Origin: Nitrospirota bacterium
GTDB taxonomy: Bacteria > Nitrospirota > Nitrospiria > Nitrospirales > Nitrospiraceae
Direction: 5' to 3'
Assembly (NCBI GenBank): GCA_004296865.1
Contig: SCVQ01000212.1
Location: forward strand, 1 to 9,194
DNA: 9,194 nt
The notes under the pieces are model-generated. The model had not been told where the DNA came from. It ran no database searches and was given only the letters and a program-made list of their open reading frames with translations. Position 1 is the first letter of the stretch. The number at the start of each line of letters is the position of its first letter. The position numbers and the translations under genes were made by a program. Shown one piece after another: positions 1-6,325 of this stretch.

Positions 1-1251
1 GTCGGCGTTCATGGCCAGGCACATGCTACAGCCCGCCTCGCGCCATTCGAACCCCGCCTCGCGGAAAATTTGATCCAGCCCTTCGGATTCCGCCTGTTGT
101 TTGACCAGGCCGGAGCCGGGGACGACCATGGCCCGGACGCCTGCCGCCACTTTTTTCCCTTGGGCGAACTGGGCCGCCAGGCGCAGGTCTTCGATGCGCG
201 AGTTGGTGCAGGAGCCGATGAAGACCCGATTGACGGTGATCGCGGTGATCGGCGTCCCCGGAGCGAGAGCCATGTATTCCAGCGCCCGCTCCGTCGCCTT
301 GCGTGATTTGTCGTCCGGCATGTTCCGCGGGTCCGGCACCTTGCCGTCCACGCCGACGACCATGCCGGGGCTTGTGCCCCAGGTGACCTGCGGGGCGATC
401 GTCTCGGCGCGTAACTCCACGACGTGGTCGAACGTCGCGCCGGGATCGCTGGGAAGCTGCTTCCAGGCTTTGACCGCTTGTTCAAAGAGGCCCCCCTTGG
501 GCGCCAGGGGACGATCCTTGATGTAGGCAAAGGTCTTGTCGTCCGGCTCGACCATGCCGGCTCGGGCTCCGGCCTCGATGGACATGTTGCAAAGGGTCAT
601 CCGGCCTTCCATCGAGAGGGCGCGGATGGCGGACCCGGCGTATTCGATCACGTATCCTGTGCCTCCTGCCGTGCCGATCTTGCCGATGATGGCGAGGATG
701 ATGTCCTTGGCCGAGCAGCGCTCGGAGAGTGGGCCCTCCACGCGGATCACCATCGTTTTCGGCCGGTTCTGCAAAAGGCACTGGGTGGCCAGCACGTGCT
801 CCACTTCGCTGGTGCCGATCCCGAACGCCAGCGCGCCGAAGGCCCCGTGGGTCGCGGTGTGCGAATCGCCGCAGACGATGGTCATCCCCGGCAGCGTGAA
901 GCCCTGCTCCGGCCCGATCACGTGCACGATGCCCTGGCGCAGGTCGTTCATGCCGAAGCAGGTGATCCCGCATTCGGCGCAGTTGGCTTCCAGTGTGGCG
1001 ATCTGTTTGGCGCTGACGGGGTCTGCGATGCCCAGCCGTCGGTCGGTGGTGGGGACGTTGTGGTCCGGCACGGCCAAGGCCGCGCCGGGTCTCCTGGGGC
1101 GGCGGCCTGCCAGTTTCAGCGCCTCAAAAGCCTGCGGGGATGTCACCTCATGCAGGAGGTGACGGTCGATATAGAGGAGGGTCGTGCCGTCCGCTTCCGT
1201 TCGCACGACGTGCGCCTCCCAGATCTTGTCCAACATCGTCTTGGCTGACAT
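1..1251 (-). CDS. leuC: 3-isopropylmalate dehydratase large subunit (partial, C-terminus off the left edge)
   Basis: LeuC with LeuD isomerises 2-isopropylmalate to 3-isopropylmalate in cytoplasmic leucine synthesis, using an aconitase-type [4Fe-4S] cluster. Translated from ATG at 1251 the frame stays open to base 1, giving 417 of the usual ~465-475 residues. All three cluster ligands are visible: Cys348 in GSCTNSR, and Cys408 and Cys411 in GCSMCLAMN, at almost the same numbering as the E. coli enzyme. Other family signatures are [10 protein letters not shown] (61-70), [13 protein letters not shown] (127-139) and [13 protein letters not shown] (225-237). The start is supported by AAGGAG seven bases upstream. 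The end missing from the window is only the last ~50 residues. leuD would be expected just beyond the left edge, which I cannot see. Nothing suggests a pseudogene. Family assignment is certain; the rank within the homoaconitase/LeuC superfamily is slightly less so. Confidence 0.97.
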   Translation of the reverse strand, partial: MSAKTMLDKIWEAHVVRTEADGTTLLYIDRHLLHEVTSPQAFEALKLAGRRPRRPGAALAVPDHNVPTTDRRLGIADPVSAKQIATLEANCAECGITCFGMNDLRQGIVHVIGPEQGFTLPGMTIVCGDSHTATHGAFGALAFGIGTSEVEHVLATQCLLQNRPKTMVIRVEGPLSERCSAKDIILAIIGKIGTAGGTGYVIEYAGSAIRALSMEGRMTLCNMSIEAGARAGMVEPDDKTFAYIKDRPLAPKGGLFEQAVKAWKQLPSDPGATFDHVVELRAETIAPQVTWGTSPGMVVGVDGKVPDPRNMPDDKSRKATERALEYMALAPGTPITAITVNRVFIGSCTNSRIEDLRLAAQFAQGKKVAAGVRAMVVPGSGLVKQQAESEGLDQIFREAGFEWREAGCSMCLAMNAD

Positions 1252-1277
1252 GGTCCGACTCCTTGGCTGCTCTGTCC

Positions 1278-1300
1278 GGGGCGGCCGTTTCGCCCGCCCC
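1278..1300 (-). promoter_or_regulatory. GC hairpin in the leuC 5' leader
   Basis: GGGGCGG (1278-1284) and CCGCCCC (1294-1300) form a perfect 7-bp stem with a 9-base loop. It sits inside the predicted leuC leader, between the promoter and the AAGGAG ribosome site. No U-tract follows on the minus strand, so it is not a standard terminator. It could stabilise the mRNA or be a protein or attenuation element; its role is unknown. Confidence 0.45.
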
Positions 1301-1315
1301 CGTCGAAGGAGCGTC

Positions 1316-1344
1316 ATTATAGCAAGCTCGCGGGGCGATCTGCA
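1316..1344 (-). promoter_or_regulatory. leuC promoter, extended -10
   Basis: On the minus strand TATAAT (1316-1321) is a perfect -10 box and is preceded by TGC (1322-1324), giving an extended -10. A weak -35-like TGCAGA (1339-1344, 3 of 6 matches) lies 17 bases upstream. The predicted start is near 1309, leaving a leader of roughly 58 nt before the leuC ATG. This is motif matching only; no transcript data are available. Confidence 0.7.
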
Positions 1345-1430
1345 CTAGGAATACGGGGGACCGGCCGGTCGCCGTCCGGCGGGGTGCAAGACCGATTCAA
1401 GTCCGGCCGACAGATGCCGACAAAGGAGCT

Positions 1431-1625
1431 ATGGCGACAAACGGCATCAGCCTGGATCGGATCACGATTCCGCGGTGGACCATTCAACGCGGACCCAAGG
1501 ATGAGGTCTGCCCCTGCTGCGGTGAGGCCGCGGTGCTGGTCAAGGCCGACGACCGGCACGTGACCTTCTGTGCCTGTTATATCGTCTCCGATCAGTGGAT
1601 CCCGCGAAAGCGCCTCTCCTCCTAG
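1431..1625 (+). CDS. Small Cys-cluster (zinc-ribbon-like) protein of unknown function
   Basis: This 64-residue protein has no family I can name. It holds five cysteines in a compact arrangement: C27, C29 and C30 in CPCCG, then C47 and C49 in FCACY. Pairs separated by about 17 residues fit a small metal-binding (zinc-ribbon-like) fold. The C-terminus is basic (PRKRLSS), and there is no signal peptide or membrane segment. A strong AAAGGAG sits only two to three bases before ATG 1431, closer than usual, but there is no better in-frame start before the Cys motifs. It diverges from leuC across 179 bp and is followed by a MEKHLA protein on the same strand. Metal binding is inferred from spacing alone, and the protein could act in nucleic acid binding or as a metallochaperone. 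Confidence 0.7.
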   Translation: MATNGISLDRITIPRWTIQRGPKDEVCPCCGEAAVLVKADDRHVTFCACYIVSDQWIPRKRLSS

Positions 1626-1639
1626 CCCGTCTGACGGGC
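1625..1639 (+). terminator. Short hairpin after the Cys-cluster gene
   Basis: GCCCGTC and GACGGGC form an almost continuous inverted repeat starting on the last base of the TAG stop codon. As RNA this is a 5-bp GCCCG/CGGGC stem with a 5-base loop. No T-run follows, so efficient intrinsic termination is doubtful. Confidence 0.3.
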
Positions 1640-1706
1640 ACGAATCCTCCGCTCCGAATCTGTGCTACCATTCCGACTCAATCGGTTGCTGCTGAAGGAT
1701 CTCCAG

Positions 1707-1760
1707 ATGAGTGGTGGTCTTGCCATCATCTATCAGTCATCGGCTCTGAACACAGCATGA
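1707..1760 (+). CDS. Possible 17-codon leader ORF coupled to the MEKHLA gene
   Basis: ATG at 1707 opens a frame encoding MSGGLAIIYQSSALNTA, ending in TGA at 1758-1760. The stop overlaps the next start as ATGA (1757-1760), the standard translational-coupling arrangement. AAGGA lies seven bases before ATG 1707, a well-placed ribosome site, whereas the MEKHLA ATG has none of its own. The peptide is too short for homology and no function is claimed; it may simply deliver ribosomes to the downstream start. It could instead be chance, or the relic of a frameshifted N-terminus. Confidence 0.4.
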   Translation: MSGGLAIIYQSSALNTA

Positions 1761-2236
1761 CCAGCTCAGAGGCATGGAAAGAGCAGACGATGGTGCAGTG
1801 GGTCCAGCTTTTGCTGGGCAGTTTTCACCGCTGGACCGGGCGCGAGCTGATCTCCAGGACCGGTCGCCCTGAGGACCAGGCTGCCGCCCTCTTTGCCGCT
1901 CCCTTTGTGGTGGTCTCCCACGGAGCCGAGGAGGACCCCATTTTAAATTACGGCAACCGGGTCGCGCTGGACCTCTGGGAGCTGGACTGGAAGCCATTCA
2001 CGAAGACGCCGTCCCACCTGACCGCCGAGTCGGTGAACCGGGCGGAGCGGAAGCGGATGCTGGCCCAGGCGGCATCGCGCGGCTTCATCGACGACTACCG
2101 CGGGGTGCGTATCTCCAGCAGCGGCCGGCGCTTTCTTGTCGAGAAGGCCATGGTCTGGAATGTGGTGGATGAAGCGGGAAAGAAGCTGGGGCAGGCCGCG
2201 ACGTTCTCGCGCTGGTCGTTCCTTCCAGAAAAGTGA
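1757..2236 (+). CDS. MEKHLA domain-containing protein
   Basis: This 159-residue protein is almost entirely a MEKHLA domain, the PAS-like module known from plant HD-ZIP III factors and from stand-alone bacterial and cyanobacterial proteins. It shows VVVSHGAEEDPILNYGNRVA (51-70), the WELDWKPFTKTPS stretch (74-86), the DYRGVRISSSGRRF block (113-126) and the C-terminal GQAATFSRWSF (145-155). The role is probably sensing or protein interaction in the cytoplasm; no ligand is known to me. Residues 1-50 look helical and hold WVQLLLGSFHRWTG. An in-frame ATG at 1595 lies inside the previous gene and would add a non-conserved tail. I chose 1757 because of the ATGA overlap with the short ORF upstream; ATG 1790 (MVQWVQ) is the alternative. 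Family call is firm; function is open. Confidence 0.9.
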   Translation: MTSSEAWKEQTMVQWVQLLLGSFHRWTGRELISRTGRPEDQAAALFAAPFVVVSHGAEEDPILNYGNRVALDLWELDWKPFTKTPSHLTAESVNRAERKRMLAQAASRGFIDDYRGVRISSSGRRFLVEKAMVWNVVDEAGKKLGQAATFSRWSFLPEK

Positions 2237-2298
2237 TGCGTGACGAGTGACGGATGATGCGTGAGGGGCGCGGACGGCGCGCTAAGGGGCTTTGCCTG
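2234..2298. repeat. Convergent intergenic junction with short direct repeats and a hairpin
   Basis: TGATGCGTGA occurs twice (2234-2243 and 2255-2264), with GTGACGAGTGACGG between the copies, so the stretch is a degenerate GTGACG-type repeat. The first copy includes the MEKHLA stop codon. GCGCG (2268-2272) and CGCGC (2278-2282) then form a 5-bp hairpin between the two convergent genes. It could help end transcription from both sides, but no T-tract accompanies it. Confidence 0.4.
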
Positions 2299-2913
2299 TT
2301 AGGTCCAGACTTCCAGCGGCGCGCGGCTCACCAGGCTTCGCAGGATATCGGAACTTGTCAGAATGCCGATCGGGTGATGGGCGCCGTCGACGATCGGCAG
2401 GGCATGCACGCGCTCATCCAGCATCACGCGGGCGATTTCGGCGATCTCGGTCGTGGGGGTGGCGGTCAATACGTTCGTCTGCATGATTTGGCCGATCCGT
2501 TGGGAAGCGGCGATCCCGTCGTCAGGCCCTCGGGAAAAGCGCAGGAGGTCGCGGTCCGAAATAATCCCGACCAGGCATCCTTGATCGGAGACGATGGGGA
2601 CATGCCGGAAGCCTTTCTTGTTCATGAGCGTCCAGGCATCCGTGAGCAGGGCTTCCGGGGAGAGCGTGGTCACAGACCCGCTCATCAGGTCCTGAGCGAG
2701 GGCGGAAGACTTCTTCTGCGGCGGCAGTTGAGGGGGTTGCTGGTAGGCGTGTTGCGCGGCGAGGAGAATAGCATCCACGGCCTGGGGCTGCTCCTCCTCC
2801 TCGGATTCAGAGCCGCCTTGGGCGCGTCGTTTCCGTGGCAGCTTACCCCCGGCCGAGCCGAAGCTGGGCCGGTAGTTCTCCATCACCCCGTTGACGGCCA
2901 TGATGACCGGCAT
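2299..2913 (-). CDS. Tandem CBS-domain protein
   Basis: This 204-residue soluble protein carries two CBS domains, at about residues 74-127 and 141-195. Each has the usual pattern of a buried hydrophobic strand, a helix and a GI-S-D turn: HVPIVSDQGCLVGIISDRDL (104-123) and ALPIVDGAHHPIGILTSSDI (171-190). CBS pairs (Bateman modules) generally bind adenine nucleotides and act as energy or ionic sensors. No effector domain is attached, so the protein probably regulates a partner. Residues 1-70 are low complexity: a basic KLPRKRR patch, an acidic SESEEEE run and a Gln/Pro-rich linker (QQPPQLPPQ), likely disordered. AGGAGG five bases before ATG 2913 fixes the start. It lies 92 bp downstream of the DUF1653 gene on the same strand and may be cotranscribed. 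Ligand and partner are unknown. Confidence 0.93.
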   Translation of the reverse strand: MPVIMAVNGVMENYRPSFGSAGGKLPRKRRAQGGSESEEEEQPQAVDAILLAAQHAYQQPPQLPPQKKSSALAQDLMSGSVTTLSPEALLTDAWTLMNKKGFRHVPIVSDQGCLVGIISDRDLLRFSRGPDDGIAASQRIGQIMQTNVLTATPTTEIAEIARVMLDERVHALPIVDGAHHPIGILTSSDILRSLVSRAPLEVWT

Positions 2914-3005
2914 GGGTTCCTCCTCTTACCTGTACATGTATGTCGGATGGTTCCCTGATTTTCTTGAGCGGTCCGGCTGATTTTTTTCTGGCTGCCGTGC
3001 GAGGG

Positions 3006-3218
3006 CTAGTCGGGCCCGATAAACTGGAAGCGCGGCGTCAGCTTCCCCTCCACTAAAACCTGCTCGAAAAACATGGGCTTCGGCCGGACCCAGAGGCCAT
3101 GGTCTCCGTAGAGGGCGCGATAGACGACCAGCTCCTCCTCCGTTTCCGTGTGCTTGGCGCAGCCCAGTACCCGATAGTCTTTCCCTTTGTAATGACGATA
3201 GCGGCCGGCTTTGACCAT
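3006..3218 (-). CDS. DUF1653 domain-containing protein
   Basis: The 70-residue product is a single DUF1653 domain from end to end. It shows GRYRHYKGKDYRVLGCAKHT (5-24), the E-LVVYRALYG core (29-38), LWVRP (42-46), MF (49-50) and a C-terminal PRFQFIG. Family members are small cytoplasmic beta-rich proteins, or domains attached to other enzymes; their biochemical role is not established to my knowledge. Start ATG 3218 has AAGGA six bases upstream and matches the family's N-terminus. The same frame stays open upstream to 3461 without another ATG near a ribosome site, and I treat that as non-coding. It is divergent from selO and precedes the CBS protein by 92 bp. Confidence 0.92.
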   Translation of the reverse strand: MVKAGRYRHYKGKDYRVLGCAKHTETEEELVVYRALYGDHGLWVRPKPMFFEQVLVEGKLTPRFQFIGPD

Positions 3219-3251
3219 GGTGTATCCTTTCCCTTGCAAGCAAACCAGGAC

Positions 3252-3281
3252 ACTATAAAGGCGATCGCGATCCAGCCGCAA
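3252..3281 (-). promoter_or_regulatory. Candidate promoter for DUF1653/CBS with palindromic spacer
   Basis: On the minus strand TATAGT (3252-3257, 5 of 6 matches to the -10) follows TTGCGG (3276-3281) at an 18-base spacing. Transcription would start near 3245, leaving a leader of about 28 nt that holds the AAGGA site. The spacer contains two overlapping palindromes, GCGATCGC (3261-3268) and GATCGCGATC (3263-3272), where a repressor could bind. Motif evidence only. Confidence 0.45.
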
Positions 3282-3339
3282 GGCGAGTTCAAAGCCGTAT
3301 GCGTTCAAAGATGGGAGGAGCTTTGGAAATCTCCCGGAC

Positions 3340-3356
3340 CGTGTCCTGCAGACACG
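3340..3356. promoter_or_regulatory. Inverted repeat in the selO/DUF1653 divergent region
   Basis: CGTGTC (3340-3345) and GACACG (3351-3356) flank CTGCA, a 6-bp perfect inverted repeat. It lies about 50 bp upstream of the predicted selO -10 box and about 80 bp upstream of the divergent -10, so it could be a shared operator. No regulator gene is adjacent. The rest of the 208-bp gap (3219-3426) holds no gene I can support. Confidence 0.3.
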
Positions 3357-3402
3357 ACGAACGCTGGTCGCACAGCCGGTCCTCCATGCCGGTGTGGGGC
3401 CA

Positions 3403-3411
3403 TGGTATGAT
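3403..3411 (+). promoter_or_regulatory. Candidate extended -10 for selO
   Basis: TGGTATGAT (3403-3411) is an extended -10 with 5 of 6 matches in the hexamer. No good -35 is visible. Transcription would begin near 3418, only about 9 nt before ATG 3427. That leaves no room for a ribosome site, and none is visible there. Confidence 0.4.
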
Positions 3412-3426
3412 GAGACCCTGAGAACG

Positions 3427-4896
3427 ATGCGAACCCTCGAGACGCTCCAGTTCGACAACACCTACGCGCGGCTACCGGAGTCATTTTACGCGCGGGTGAT
3501 GCCGACGCCTCTGCCCAATCCCTCGCTCATCCATTTCAACTCCGACGCGGCGGCGCTGATCGATTTGGACTCAGACGAGGCCAAGCGGCCCGAGTTTGCC
3601 GCCTGTTTCGGCGGCAGCCTCTTGCTGCCGGGGGCCGATCCCGTGTCCATGCTCTACTACGGCCACCAGTTCGGCGTCTATGCCGGGCAACTCGGCGATG
3701 GGCGGGCGATCCTGCTGGGCGAGGTCCGCAACGGCCACGGAGACAAATGGGACCTGCATCTGAAAGGCGCGGGCCGGACGCCCTTCTCGCGAGACGGAGA
3801 TGGGCGCGCCGTGCTCCGCTCCACGATCCGCGAGTATCTCTGCGGGGAGGCCATGCAGGGCCTGGGCATTCCGACCACCCGGTCCCTCTGCATCGTGGGC
3901 AGCGACGAACCGGTGTTCCGCGAGAGCGTCGAGACCGGGGCCACGCTGTTGCGCATGGCGCCGACCCACGTCCGCTTCGGCTCCTTCGAGGCGTTCTTCT
4001 ATCGACGGCAACATGACCATATCGCGCGGCTCACCGACTACGTGATCGCGCAGTGTTTCCCGCATCTGGCGGGAGTCACGGACACGTACAGCCGCATGTT
4101 TACCGAGGTGGCGGTGCGCACCGCCCATCTGATCGCCCAGTGGCAGGCCGTCGGGTTCGCCCACGGAGTCATGAACAGCGACAACATGTCGATCCTGGGG
4201 CTGACGCTGGACTACGGTCCCTATGGATTTCTCGACGAGTACAACCCCGGCTTCGTCTGCAACCACTCCGACCGCCAGGGCCGCTACGCCTTTCACCACC
4301 AGCCGGACATCGGTTATTTCAACTTGCGTTGTCTGGCCCAGGCCCTCTCGCCTTTTCTCATCCAGGACCAGGCGCAAGACGCGCTGGCCCGGTACGAAGC
4401 GGCCTTTGCCGAGCGCTACGACGCACTCATGCGGGAGAAACTGGGACTGCGAGAAGCCGGGCCGGAGGATCGGGCCTTGGTCGGCGAGCTGTTGAATCTT
4501 CTGCAAGCCGGTCGTGTGGACTATACGAACTTCTTTCGAGCCTTGGGCGGCTTTCAGCAGGGGGCGGGGGAGCACAACGATGCGCTGCGGGATTTCTTTC
4601 TGGACCGCGAGGCCTTCGATGCCTGGGCCGGCCGGTACCGTGAGCGGCTGTCGGCGGAAGGCAGTCGGGACGGCGAACGCAGGGCTCGCATGGACCGGGT
4701 CAATCCGAAATACGTGCTCCGCAACTATCTGGCTCAGACGGCCATCGAACAGGCCACCAAGCAGCGCGACTACTCGGAGATCACGCGGCTGCTGGAACTG
4801 CTGCGCGATCCCTTCACCGAGGTGTCCGGCAGGGAGCCGTACGCCGCTCCGCCGCCGGAGGGGGGCAAGCAGATCGTCGTGAGTTGCTCCTCGTGA
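3427..4896 (+). CDS. selO: Protein adenylyltransferase SelO (YdiU family)
   Basis: SelO is a pseudokinase that flips ATP in its active site and transfers AMP to Ser/Thr/Tyr of client proteins, linked in E. coli to oxidative-stress response and S-glutathionylation. The 489-residue product is full length (E. coli 478). Catalytic residues described for Pseudomonas syringae SelO appear here at the same numbers: Lys113 in KGAGRTPFSR, Glu136, Arg176, Arg183, Asp252/Asn253 in HGVMNSDNMS, and Asp262 of the DYGPYGFLD metal loop. The C-terminus VSCSS keeps the Cys that is selenocysteine in animal SelO. This matching register selects ATG 3427; an in-frame GTG at 3394 would add 11 unconserved residues. 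No clear ribosome site precedes ATG 3427. The stop lies 10 nt before the FAD oxidoreductase start, so the two are almost certainly one operon. Enzyme class is firm; clients in this organism are unknown. Confidence 0.97.
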   Translation: MRTLETLQFDNTYARLPESFYARVMPTPLPNPSLIHFNSDAAALIDLDSDEAKRPEFAACFGGSLLLPGADPVSMLYYGHQFGVYAGQLGDGRAILLGEVRNGHGDKWDLHLKGAGRTPFSRDGDGRAVLRSTIREYLCGEAMQGLGIPTTRSLCIVGSDEPVFRESVETGATLLRMAPTHVRFGSFEAFFYRRQHDHIARLTDYVIAQCFPHLAGVTDTYSRMFTEVAVRTAHLIAQWQAVGFAHGVMNSDNMSILGLTLDYGPYGFLDEYNPGFVCNHSDRQGRYAFHHQPDIGYFNLRCLAQALSPFLIQDQAQDALARYEAAFAERYDALMREKLGLREAGPEDRALVGELLNLLQAGRVDYTNFFRALGGFQQGAGEHNDALRDFFLDREAFDAWAGRYRERLSAEGSRDGERRARMDRVNPKYVLRNYLAQTAIEQATKQRDYSEITRLLELLRDPFTEVSGREPYAAPPPEGGKQIVVSCSS

Positions 4897-4906
4897 GGGG
4901 GCGGCC

Positions 4907-6283
4907 GTGGTGACGCACGAGGTCATCGTCATCGGCGGCGGCTCCGCCGGGTATGCCGCCGCCCGTACCGCCCGGGATGTCGGCGCGGACGTCGCCATCA
5001 TCGACCACGGTCCCCTGGGCGGTCTCTGCATCCTGCGCGGGTGCATGCCCACCAAGGCCATCCTGCGCTCAGCGGAGGTCATGGCCTTGATGAAGCGGGC
5101 GCCGGAGTTCGGCCTCGCGCCGGTGACGGCCCAGGCCGACCTGTCGGCGATCGTCGACCGCAAGGACCGGCTCGTGCGGGAGTTTGCCGAGGACCGGATC
5201 AAGGCGCTGCACGATCCGCGCTTCACGCTCTACCAGGAGCGCGCCGTTTTTCGCTCGCCTTACGACATCCAGGCCGGTCGGCACCGCCTGCGCGCCAAGC
5301 GCGTCATCATCGCCACCGGATCGATTCCCTCGACAATCTCCATCCCCGGCCTGGAGGACGTGGGGTACCTGACGAGCGATGCGCTGCTGGATCTGCGACG
5401 GCTCCCTGAATCGCTGCTCGTGCTCGGCGGTGGGCCGGTGGGGCTGGAACTGGCGCAGTTCTATGCACGGATCGGGACCCACGTGACGCTGATCCAGCGC
5501 AAGCCGCATGTCCTCTCGCATCTGGACGAGGACCTGGCGCGTCCCGTCGAGGCGCAGTTCCGCGAGGAAGGCATCGCGGTCTATACCGACACCAGACTGA
5601 TCCGTTTTTCTCGTGAGGGTGATCGAAAGGTCGCCCATTTCATCCATGACGGTCAGGAAAAGACAGCCTCAGGCGCGCTGATCCTGCAAGCCCTCGGTCG
5701 TCGTCCCAACATCGACGGGTTGCATCTGGAGGCTGCGCAGGTCGACGTGAAAGACGGGCGCATCCTGGTGAACGAGGAGATGCGGACCAGTCAGCCTCAT
5801 ATTTTTGCCGTCGGGGATGCCAACGACCTGCACGACGTCGTCCACGTCGCCATCCAGCAGGGCGAAGTGGCCGGCCATAACGCTGTCCATGCCGACAGGC
5901 CCGCGCGCCGCGTGGACGATCGGCTTGATGCCGAGGTGATTTTCACGGCCCCGCAGGTCGCCACGGTGGGGCTGACCGAGAAACACTGCCGCGCCCAGGA
6001 GATCCCCTACCTGGCGGCCTCCTATCCGTTCAGCGACCACGGCAAGGCGATGGTCCTGGGCGAAACCCACGGCCTTGTGAAACTGCTCTGCCGCCCGCGC
6101 ACCGGGGAACTGATCGGGGCCCATATCGCCGGGCCCGACGCGGGGGAACTCATTCACGAACTGCTCGCCGTGATGTACTACCACGGCACCGTCCACGATG
6201 TGCTCCGCATACCGCACTACCATCCGACCCTGGCCGAAATCGTCACCTATCCGGCCGAAGCGCTGGCGGCACAACTGGCGTGA
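4907..6283 (+). CDS. Class I FAD-dependent pyridine nucleotide-disulfide oxidoreductase (Lpd/MerA-like)
   Basis: This 458-residue flavoprotein has the whole class I disulfide reductase layout. It has an FAD Rossmann motif GGGSAG (10-15), a redox-active Cys pair C41/C46 in GGLCILRGCMPTK, ATG (137-139 region), an NAD(P) motif GGGPVGLELA (174-183), FAD motif AVGDAND (301-307), and a dimerisation domain ending PHYHPTLAEIV with the catalytic His439/Glu444 pair. The common dihydrolipoamide dehydrogenase motif is GGTCLNVGC; CILRG marks a different subfamily, so lipoamide is not assumed as substrate. The residue after NAD strand 2 is Gln-Arg-Lys (VTLIQRKP) rather than the Glu typical of NADH enzymes, hinting at NADPH. 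Start is GTG: tandem GTG codons at 4907 and 4910, with GAGGGGG overlapping the selO stop as ribosome site. No 2-oxoacid dehydrogenase genes are nearby. Substrate unknown: glutathione-like thiol, mercury, lipoamide and quinone all possible. Confidence 0.92.
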   Translation: MVTHEVIVIGGGSAGYAAARTARDVGADVAIIDHGPLGGLCILRGCMPTKAILRSAEVMALMKRAPEFGLAPVTAQADLSAIVDRKDRLVREFAEDRIKALHDPRFTLYQERAVFRSPYDIQAGRHRLRAKRVIIATGSIPSTISIPGLEDVGYLTSDALLDLRRLPESLLVLGGGPVGLELAQFYARIGTHVTLIQRKPHVLSHLDEDLARPVEAQFREEGIAVYTDTRLIRFSREGDRKVAHFIHDGQEKTASGALILQALGRRPNIDGLHLEAAQVDVKDGRILVNEEMRTSQPHIFAVGDANDLHDVVHVAIQQGEVAGHNAVHADRPARRVDDRLDAEVIFTAPQVATVGLTEKHCRAQEIPYLAASYPFSDHGKAMVLGETHGLVKLLCRPRTGELIGAHIAGPDAGELIHELLAVMYYHGTVHDVLRIPHYHPTLAEIVTYPAEALAAQLA

Positions 6284-6295
6284 CAGGGAACTCCA

Positions 6296-6325
6296 GACCC
6301 GGCGCCCTTCGGTAATCGCCGGGTC
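6296..6325 (+). terminator. Strong stem-loop downstream of the oxidoreductase
   Basis: GACCCGGCG (6296-6304) and CGCCGGGTC (6317-6325) form a perfect 9-bp stem with a 12-base loop, 12 bases after the stop codon. No T-run follows, so it is not a classic intrinsic terminator. It may end transcription with a factor's help or protect the 3' end. Its right arm directly abuts the next gene's -35 box. Confidence 0.5.

Noticed and set aside
424..1248. 274-codon plus-strand frame opposite leuC
   Set aside because: It lies antisense to leuC, which has all three iron-sulphur cysteines and continuous family motifs.
1385..1420. TTCAAGTCC stretch resembling a tRNA T-loop
   Set aside because: The flanking five bases do not pair and no acceptor or anticodon stem can be drawn, so it is not a tRNA.
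1595..1756. Upstream in-frame start for the MEKHLA protein
   Set aside because: The ATG lies inside the preceding Cys-cluster gene and the added residues do not resemble the family. The ATGA overlap at 1757 is a better start signal.
2964..2990. T-run (2979-2985) after AGCGGTCCGGCT as a plus-strand terminator
   Set aside because: The preceding bases pair for only about three base pairs, and no plus-strand gene ends nearby.
3219..3461. Upstream extension of the DUF1653 frame on the minus strand
   Set aside because: The domain begins at ATG 3218 with its own AAGGA site. The upstream translation has no ATG near a ribosome site and would cover the promoter.
3571..5226. 551-codon open frame on the minus strand opposite selO and the oxidoreductase
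   Set aside because: It lies antisense to two genes with complete catalytic motifs. Its translation is Arg/Gly/Val-rich with no recognisable domain, typical of a GC-rich shadow frame.
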